Positions 15,875-20,636 of a DNA stretch of 20,636 nt are shown here, one piece after another. The stretch spans positions 1 through 20,636 of the forward strand of contig JAILDS010000287.1 of the NCBI GenBank assembly GCA_024689165.1. The letters are read 5' to 3'. Below the pieces are notes generated by a model that was not told the DNA's origin, did not search any database, and saw only the letters and a list, made by a program, of their open reading frames with translations. This stretch comes from Clostridia bacterium. Its GTDB lineage: Bacteria; Bacillota; Clostridia; Oscillospirales; Acutalibacteraceae. How positions within the stretch are numbered: position 1 is the first letter of the stretch; the number at the start of each line of letters is the position of its first letter. A program made the position numbers and the translations under genes.

Positions 15875-15916
15875 GTTGAGTTATAAGGAGGGCCGCGCTC
15901 AGTCCGCGCAAGCAGT

Positions 15917-17515
15917 ATGAATTATACGACCGTCACCTTTCTGCTTTTTGTCACCGTCTCGGCGGTACTGTATTATGTCGTCCCGAAAAAGATCCGATGG
16001 ACGCTGCTGCTTGTCGCGAGCTACGCCTTTTATCTGTGGGGCGGGTTTTCGTCCGCCGCCTTCATACTGTGCACTACGCTGACGACGTTCTCTTTCGCTT
16101 TGCGCATGAACGCGCTTTCAAAGGAGTGCTCCGCGCTCATTGCCGAGAACCCGGATGACCTTTCCTTCGACGAGCTCAGGGCGCTCAAGCAAAAATACCG
16201 TTTCCGCAGACGCAGATGGCTGATCGCTCTTTTCGTCATCAATTTCGGCATACTCGCCGTCGTCAAATACCTGCCTGCGATCATAAACGGCACGCCGCTT
16301 CTTTCGCTGATCTATCCGGAGGATTCCGGTCTGAAGTTCGAGCTCATCGTCCCGCTCGGCGTTTCCTTCTACACCTTCACGTCGATGGGCTACGCCATCG
16401 ATATTTTCCGTGAAAAATACGATGCTGAGACCAATCTCGGGAAATTCGCGCTCTTCGTTTCATTCTTCCCGCAGATCATCCAGGGCCCTATCGCGAGGTT
16501 CGACCATCTCGGAAGTCAGCTTTTCGAGGGCCACGAGCTGAAGTTCGACAACCTCTCGTACGGCGCCGAGCTCATACTCTGGGGCTATTTCAAAAAGCTG
16601 ATAATCGCCGACAGGATAACCGTCTTCGTCGCGGAGGTCTACGGACATTACGACCGCTACGACGGCGTGATGACCCTGCTGGGAGTTCTGGCGTACTGTC
16701 TTCAGATATACGCGGACTTCTCCGGCGGCATAGACATAAGCCGCGGTGTCGCGAGGCTTTACGGCATAGAGCTTGCCTCCAACTTCAAGCGCCCGTATTT
16801 TTCCAACAGCATCACGGAATACTGGCGCAGGTGGCATATCTCTCTCGGCGACTGGATGCGCGACTACGTATTCTATTCGGTCATGTTTTCGCGCCCGTAC
16901 AAGGCTTTTACCAAATTCTGCAAACAAAAGCTCGGCAAGACCTACGGAAGGATCATCCCGAGCTTCCTGACGACCTATCCGGTGTTCATACTTATCGGCG
17001 TCTGGCACGGCGCCTCGTGGAGCTTCGTGGTGTTCGGCCTGTACAACGCCACCGTCATATGCCTCGGGATGCTGCTGCAGCCGACGTTCGACAAGATCAC
17101 CGCCGGGCTGAAGATCGACAAGGAATCCGCGAACTGGAAATGCTTCGAGGTCGTCCGGACGTTCTGTCTGGTCGTTATAAGCAGGTTTTTCTCAAGAGCT
17201 TCCACGCTTTCCGCCGCCGTCCACATGCTTGCGTCTGTGTTTGACCTCTCGAAAACGTGGGACTATTTTATCGGCCGCGCCGCAATCTCCGACGCCATGC
17301 CCGCCCGCAGCTGGTACCTTGTTCTGGCGGGGACCATGCTGCTGCTCATCGTGAGCATCATCCAGGAGCGCGGGACGGACGTCCACGAGGCGCTGAAGAA
17401 GCTTCCGATCGCCGTCAGGTGGACTATACTTTTCGCGCTGGTGATATTCGTCATCTGGTGCGGGAATTACAACTCCTCACAGGGGATAGTCGACCTGATC
17501 TACGGGCAGTTCTGA
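15917..17515 (+). CDS. MBOAT-family membrane O-acyltransferase (DltB/AlgI-like)
   Basis: A 532-residue polytopic membrane enzyme. It has the family marks YYVVPKKIRW near the start, FFPQIIQGPIARFDHL, FADFSGGIDISRG-like YADFSGG, then YWRRWHISLGDWMRDY with His307, and the catalytic IGVWHGASWSFVVFGLYN with His364. Such proteins move an acyl group from a carrier or lipid donor to an extracytoplasmic hydroxyl group (alginate, teichoic acid and similar polymers). The carrier gene lies directly before it and an SGNH protein gene directly after (16-base gap). No in-frame start exists between the upstream stop and ATG 15917, yet the AAGGAGG site is 24 bases away; a small hairpin (15895-15909) could shorten that distance to about nine bases. 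All key residues are present. Confidence 0.92.
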   Translation: MNYTTVTFLLFVTVSAVLYYVVPKKIRWTLLLVASYAFYLWGGFSSAAFILCTTLTTFSFALRMNALSKECSALIAENPDDLSFDELRALKQKYRFRRRRWLIALFVINFGILAVVKYLPAIINGTPLLSLIYPEDSGLKFELIVPLGVSFYTFTSMGYAIDIFREKYDAETNLGKFALFVSFFPQIIQGPIARFDHLGSQLFEGHELKFDNLSYGAELILWGYFKKLIIADRITVFVAEVYGHYDRYDGVMTLLGVLAYCLQIYADFSGGIDISRGVARLYGIELASNFKRPYFSNSITEYWRRWHISLGDWMRDYVFYSVMFSRPYKAFTKFCKQKLGKTYGRIIPSFLTTYPVFILIGVWHGASWSFVVFGLYNATVICLGMLLQPTFDKITAGLKIDKESANWKCFEVVRTFCLVVISRFFSRASTLSAAVHMLASVFDLSKTWDYFIGRAAISDAMPARSWYLVLAGTMLLLIVSIIQERGTDVHEALKKLPIAVRWTILFALVIFVIWCGNYNSSQGIVDLIYGQF

Positions 17516-17531
17516 ACAAACGGAGAAAAGG

Positions 17532-18680
17532 ATGCGCGGTATAATGAGATCGAGATCAAAGATCAGGAACGTAATCAAGGGCGTCGCCGCTCTGCTGGCG
17601 CTGGCCGCCGTTTTCTTCGGCTTCAACTCCCTTTCCGCGGCGTATTCGTTCAACCCCCAGTACGCGGAAAACCAATCGAGGATAGCAGCTTTCGAAAAGC
17701 AGGAAAAAGACTCCGTCGACGTCGTGCTGTTCGGCACCTCTGCCATGAGGGCGTGGCTGTCGCCATGGGCTTACAAATGGTACGGCATACGAGCCTTCGG
17801 TCTTCAGACCGACGCCCAGCCCTTCGCTGCGGCTCAGGCCCTGCTTGAGGGCGCCGTCCTCAGAAACCAGTCCCCCGTCCTCGCGGTGATAGACCTTACC
17901 GCGAGCGTCAAATACATCAGCTCAGTTGAGGGGCTGCACCTGCGGTACATAGTCGAGGGCCTTGATTTTGCGGACAGGATAACGTTCCTGCAAAGGGTCT
18001 ACCCCGCTTACAAATCGGCCGAAAAGGTCGGGAACGTCGACGTGTTCTCATATCTGTTCCCGTTCCTTTACGAGCACAACCACTATCAGAACTTTTCGAC
18101 CGGAAAGGATTATTACGAGGCTTACCTCAATACGTTCAAGGGCACCTTCAGAGCCCCTTATACCGACACTTCCGAGCTGGCGAAACCCGACGTTTCATCC
18201 TTCTCCCCGGAAGAGCCGGACCCGGAGTCTCTTGCCGTGCTCGACGACCTGCTCGATTTCTGCGACGGCCATCCCGAGATGCAGTTCCTTTTCATCCTAA
18301 CGCCCAAGGGCGGGGAACGCAAGGAATTCGACGGCGGCTTCGGCGATTATGAGACCGAGATGTCCCACGACCTTTGGGTCATGGAACACGTCCGTGAAAG
18401 GGGCTACACGGTCCTCGATTTCAACACCGACGAGCTGCTTGAGGCCGTCGGGATCGACTTCGGCGCCGATTTCAAGGACAACCGCCACCTCAACATTTAC
18501 GGCACCCTCAAGTTCACCAACTGGCTGTCGGAATACATAGTCGAAAACTATGAGCTGCCGGACCGTTCCGCCGACGAGACCGAAAGCTGGGACAAAGCTT
18601 ACATCGGCTATATGCAGATCCTCTCCGAAAAAAGGATCGCATATGAAAACTACGTTCCGCAGGCCGATAAAAAGGAGTAA
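17532..18680 (+). CDS. Membrane-anchored SGNH-family protein (DltD/AlgX-like)
   Basis: A 382-residue protein with one N-terminal membrane helix (about 14-37) and an extracytoplasmic SGNH hydrolase-like domain. The nucleophile motif is VVLFGTSAMRAW with Ser70, and the catalytic Asp316-x-x-His319 is in KDNRHLNIYG. The catalytic serine, aspartate and histidine are therefore present. Such proteins partner MBOAT enzymes and complete transfer to, or removal from, a surface polymer (DltD for D-alanine, AlgJ/X for acetate). GGAG lies six bases before the ATG at 17532; a second in-frame ATG 12 bases later is possible. It follows the MBOAT gene by 16 bases. sufC starts one base after its stop, with the ribosome binding site inside this gene's last codons. 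The polymer modified is unknown. Confidence 0.83.
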   Translation: MRGIMRSRSKIRNVIKGVAALLALAAVFFGFNSLSAAYSFNPQYAENQSRIAAFEKQEKDSVDVVLFGTSAMRAWLSPWAYKWYGIRAFGLQTDAQPFAAAQALLEGAVLRNQSPVLAVIDLTASVKYISSVEGLHLRYIVEGLDFADRITFLQRVYPAYKSAEKVGNVDVFSYLFPFLYEHNHYQNFSTGKDYYEAYLNTFKGTFRAPYTDTSELAKPDVSSFSPEEPDPESLAVLDDLLDFCDGHPEMQFLFILTPKGGERKEFDGGFGDYETEMSHDLWVMEHVRERGYTVLDFNTDELLEAVGIDFGADFKDNRHLNIYGTLKFTNWLSEYIVENYELPDRSADETESWDKAYIGYMQILSEKRIAYENYVPQADKKE

Positions 18681-18681
18681 T

Positions 18682-19410
18682 ATGCTTGAATTAAAAAACG
18701 TATCCTTCGGCGTCAGGACCGACGAAGGAAAAAAAGAGATCATCGACGACGTTTCATTTACCGCCGGCGCCGGCAGGCTCGTAGCGATAACGGGCCCCAA
18801 CGGCGGGGGCAAATCTACCATCGCGAAGCTTATCGCCGGCGTTGAAAAACCCACCAAGGGCTCGATAATCTTCAACGGCGAGGACGTCACGGGGATGAGC
18901 ATAACCGAACGGGCGCGGCTCGGGATCAGCTACGCCATGCAGCAGCCCGTCAGGTTCAAGGGCCTCAGCGTGCTCGACCTGCTGAGGATCGCCGCAGGAA
19001 GACGCCTTTCGGTTTCCGACGCATGCGAATACCTCTCCTCCGTCGGGCTCTGCGCGAGGGATTACATAAACCGCGAGGTCAGCGGCGAGCTCTCCGGCGG
19101 CGAGCTCAAGCGCATAGAGATCGCGACCATTATCGCCCGCAGCACGCCGCTTTGCGTCTTCGACGAGCCCGAAGCTGGCATAGACCTGTGGAGCTTCGGC
19201 AACCTCATACAGGTCTTCGAGCGCATGCGTGAAAAGATCGCGGGCAGCACGATAATCATCATTTCCCACCAGGAAAGGATCCTGTCCATAGCCGACGACA
19301 TCATCGTCGTCACCGCCGGCAGGATCTCTCAGGACGGCAGACGCGAGGATATCCTCCCCGGGCTCATCGGAACCGCGTCGGCGATGCCCTCCTGCGAGGG
19401 GCGCGCCTGA
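18682..19410 (+). CDS. sufC: SufC-type ABC ATPase for iron-sulfur cluster assembly
   Basis: A 242-residue soluble ABC ATPase. Walker A is GPNGGGKST (38-46), the Q-loop is at MQQPVRF (86-92), the signature LSGGE is at 137-141, Walker B VFDEPEAGID is at 159-168, and the switch histidine is in ISHQ (194-197). The EPEAGIDLWSF form and the SGGELKR context are typical of SufC in minimal SufBC systems rather than of transporters; no membrane partner is encoded nearby. It powers the SufB scaffold encoded next. I chose the ATG at 18682, which has AAAGGAG five to six bases upstream; longer upstream frames overlap the SGNH gene and are shadows. The one-base gap from the SGNH stop implies co-transcription. 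Confidence in SufC rather than another ABC protein comes mainly from the SufB neighbour. Confidence 0.9.
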   Translation: MLELKNVSFGVRTDEGKKEIIDDVSFTAGAGRLVAITGPNGGGKSTIAKLIAGVEKPTKGSIIFNGEDVTGMSITERARLGISYAMQQPVRFKGLSVLDLLRIAAGRRLSVSDACEYLSSVGLCARDYINREVSGELSGGELKRIEIATIIARSTPLCVFDEPEAGIDLWSFGNLIQVFERMREKIAGSTIIIISHQERILSIADDIIVVTAGRISQDGRREDILPGLIGTASAMPSCEGRA

Positions 19411-19441
19411 TCCCGGCGGGGTCCGGCCCGGAGGTAATAAA

Positions 19442-20359
19442 ATGGACGAAATACAGAAAAGGATACTCACAGAGGTCGCGGGTCTTCATGACGTGCCCGA
19501 GGGCGCGTTCAATATCCGCGCGAACGGAGAGTCTGCGGCGAGGAACTCGACCGCCAATATAGAAATAACGTCGAAGACAGACGTCAGCGGCATAGACATA
19601 CGTATTAAACCCGGGACGAAGAACGAAAGCGTGCACATCCCCGTGGTGCTCTCCAAAAGCGGGCTGAAAGAAGCCGTTTATAACGACTTTTACGTCGGCG
19701 AGGGCAGCGACGTCGTCATCGTCGCGGGCTGCGGCATACACAACTGCGGCGTGCAGGATTCCGAGCACGACGGCATACACCGCTTTTTCATAGAAAAGAA
19801 CGCCCGTGTAAAGTACGTCGAAAAGCACTACGGCGAGGGCGACGGCAGGGCAAAGCGCATCCTCAACCCCGTGACCGAGGTCTATATGGACGAGAACAGC
19901 TACATGGTCATGGAAATGGTTCAGATCAAGGGCGTCGACTCGACGGAACGGGTCACGGTCGCCGAGCTTGCCGCCGGGGCAGACCTCGTCGTCAAGGAAC
20001 GCCTCATGACTCACGGCGACCAGGTCGCCACGAGCGTCTACACCGTGTCGCTCAACGGCGACGGCTCCTCCGCGGACGTGGTCTCGCGCTCCGTCGCAAG
20101 GGACCGCTCGTACCAGAAATTCGACGCGACCATAAAGGGCAACGCGAAGTGCAAGGGCCACACGGAGTGCGACTCCATCATCATGGACAGCGGCAGGATC
20201 CTCGCCGTCCCGTCGCTGGAAGCGAACAACATCGACGCGCAGCTCATACACGAAGCCGCAATAGGCAAGATCGCCGGCGAGCAGCTCATAAAGCTCATGA
20301 CCCTCGGGCTCGACGAACACGAGGCCGAAGAACAGATAATAAACGGCTTCCTGAAGTGA
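19442..20359 (+). CDS. sufB: SufB/SufD-family scaffold protein (minimal SUF system)
   Basis: A 305-residue scaffold, much shorter than the roughly 480-residue SufB of enterobacteria and close to the short SufB (SmsB) of minimal systems. The beta-helix core is visible from about 60 to 250. Likely cluster ligands are Cys243 in HTECDSII (matching E. coli Cys405) and the His270-Glu271 pair in IHEAAIGKI. Extra cysteines occur at 97, 102 (GCGIHNCG) and 237. The C-terminus is helical (EQLIKLMTLGLDEHEAEEQI). It assembles iron-sulfur clusters with SufC, and no sufS, sufU or sufD is adjacent. GGAGG lies seven bases before the ATG, and the gap from sufC is 31 bases. SufD is the alternative name; the retained cysteine favours a SufB-like scaffold. 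Confidence 0.88.
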   Translation: MDEIQKRILTEVAGLHDVPEGAFNIRANGESAARNSTANIEITSKTDVSGIDIRIKPGTKNESVHIPVVLSKSGLKEAVYNDFYVGEGSDVVIVAGCGIHNCGVQDSEHDGIHRFFIEKNARVKYVEKHYGEGDGRAKRILNPVTEVYMDENSYMVMEMVQIKGVDSTERVTVAELAAGADLVVKERLMTHGDQVATSVYTVSLNGDGSSADVVSRSVARDRSYQKFDATIKGNAKCKGHTECDSIIMDSGRILAVPSLEANNIDAQLIHEAAIGKIAGEQLIKLMTLGLDEHEAEEQIINGFLK

Positions 20360-20367
20360 TCTTTTGT

Positions 20368-20397
20368 TCGCAAAACAAAATCCGTTTGCGAGATTTT
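20368..20397 (+). terminator. Possible terminator after sufB
   Basis: TCGCAAA (20368-20374) pairs with TTTGCGA (20385-20391) over a ten-base loop, and GATTTT follows. An alternative AT-only stem TTTTGTT/AACAAAA (20362-20380) overlaps it. The T-run is short, so this is a moderate candidate for the end of the carrier-to-sufB transcript. Confidence 0.45.
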
Positions 20398-20438
20398 AAG
20401 AGAAAATACGCTGAATTTGCGTGAATTCAAGAGAAAAT
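20398..20438. repeat. Direct repeat AAGAGAAAAT upstream of rplM
   Basis: The ten-mer AAGAGAAAAT occurs at 20398-20407 and again at 20429-20438, 31 bases apart (about three helical turns), in an AT-rich stretch just upstream of the rplM promoter. It may act as an upstream promoter element or a binding site; it may also be chance in AT-rich DNA. Confidence 0.3.
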
Positions 20439-20460
20439 CATATTTTTCAAAAAATCGTTG

Positions 20461-20489
20461 TTGACAAGCTTCCGATCGGGTGATAATAT
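20461..20489 (+). promoter_or_regulatory. Sigma-A promoter for rplM
   Basis: A perfect TTGACA (20461-20466) and TAATAT (20484-20489) are 17 bases apart, with an AT-rich tract upstream as in strong ribosomal promoters. The predicted start is near 20496, giving a leader of about 90 bases. Confidence 0.85.
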
Positions 20490-20499
20490 TACCCGGCAG

Positions 20500-20559
20500 C
20501 GAGCGGCCGGCTGTTTATATCCGTCCGGCTGACAGCTCGGAGCGGGCGGAGGCGCCCGC
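20500..20559 (+). promoter_or_regulatory. Structured rplM leader, possible L13 autoregulatory element
   Basis: CGAGC (20500-20504) pairs with GCTCG (20535-20539) and encloses GCCGG (20506-20510) paired with CCGGC (20525-20529). A second hairpin GCGGGCG-gagg-CGCCCGC (20542-20559) follows, and no T-run comes after it. L13 leaders with such a role are known in Bacillota; I could not match the consensus by eye, so identity as that class is a guess. Confidence 0.4.
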
Positions 20560-20585
20560 CCTACAGATTACAGGAGGTCATTGCT

Positions 20586-20636
20586 ATGTCCACTTACGCT
20601 CCCAAGGCATCGGAGCTGACTCACGACTGGTACGTC
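20586..20636 (+). CDS. rplM: Ribosomal protein L13, N-terminus (partial)
   Basis: Only 17 codons are visible: MSTYAPKASELTHDWYV. This matches the start of bacterial L13 (MSTY.AK..E....WYVIDA). L13 is an early-assembly protein of the 50S subunit; rpsI (S9) usually follows and would lie outside the window. AGGAGG is eight bases before the ATG, and a strong promoter with a folded leader precedes it. The call rests on the short N-terminus plus the ribosomal-type promoter. Confidence 0.8.
   Translation, partial: MSTYAPKASELTHDWYV

Noticed and set aside
18550..18681. Longer N-terminus for SufC
   Set aside because: The extra 44 codons overlap the SGNH gene in another frame, and a good ribosome binding site supports the ATG at 18682.

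Overview
The window looks like chromosome from a GC-rich member of the Bacillota, most likely a gut-type clostridium (Oscillospirales-like). This rests on gene families (CdaA/CdaR, DUF1385 next to prmC, a minimal SufCB pair, an OmpR-type two-component pair, an FG-GAP-like lipoprotein), strong GGAGG-type ribosome binding sites, and sigma-A-type promoters. The taxonomic placement is inference. I see no insertion sequence, phage gene, CRISPR array or tRNA. No gene-free stretch exceeds about 230 bases.

Region 1 (1-10229, minus strand) is one long tightly packed gene series read from a good promoter at 10201-10229. In order of transcription it holds asnS, an aspartate-type aminotransferase, ispF, cdaA, cdaR (ybbR family), a lipoprotein with Asp-rich repeats, an OmpR-type response regulator, its sensor kinase, a DUF1385 membrane protein, and the start of prmC, which is cut by the window edge. 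Several neighbours overlap by 4 to 14 bases. Themes are translation, isoprenoid synthesis, cyclic-di-AMP signalling and envelope sensing.

Region 2 (10313-13239, plus strand) is a divergent trkA-trkH pair for potassium uptake. It ends facing a strong hairpin shared with the convergent unit from the right.

Region 3 (13304-18680) is the most interesting part. It is a two-armed acylation locus built around back-to-back promoters at 15420-15487. The left arm (minus) encodes an adenylate-forming ligase and a hexapeptide-repeat acyltransferase. The right arm (plus) encodes a 77-residue acyl carrier protein, an MBOAT membrane O-acyltransferase and a membrane-anchored SGNH protein. The logic (activate, load on carrier, cross the membrane by MBOAT, finish with SGNH) parallels DltABCD. 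However, the ligase does not look like DltA, the arms are split, and an extra cytosolic acyltransferase is present. Terminator-like hairpins precede both the carrier and the MBOAT gene.

Region 4 (18682-20359, plus strand) is sufC-sufB, a minimal iron-sulfur cluster assembly pair. It starts 1 base after the SGNH gene stop and so is probably read with the acylation genes. A terminator-like region, a new promoter and a structured leader then lead into rplM (ribosomal protein L13), cut by the right edge.
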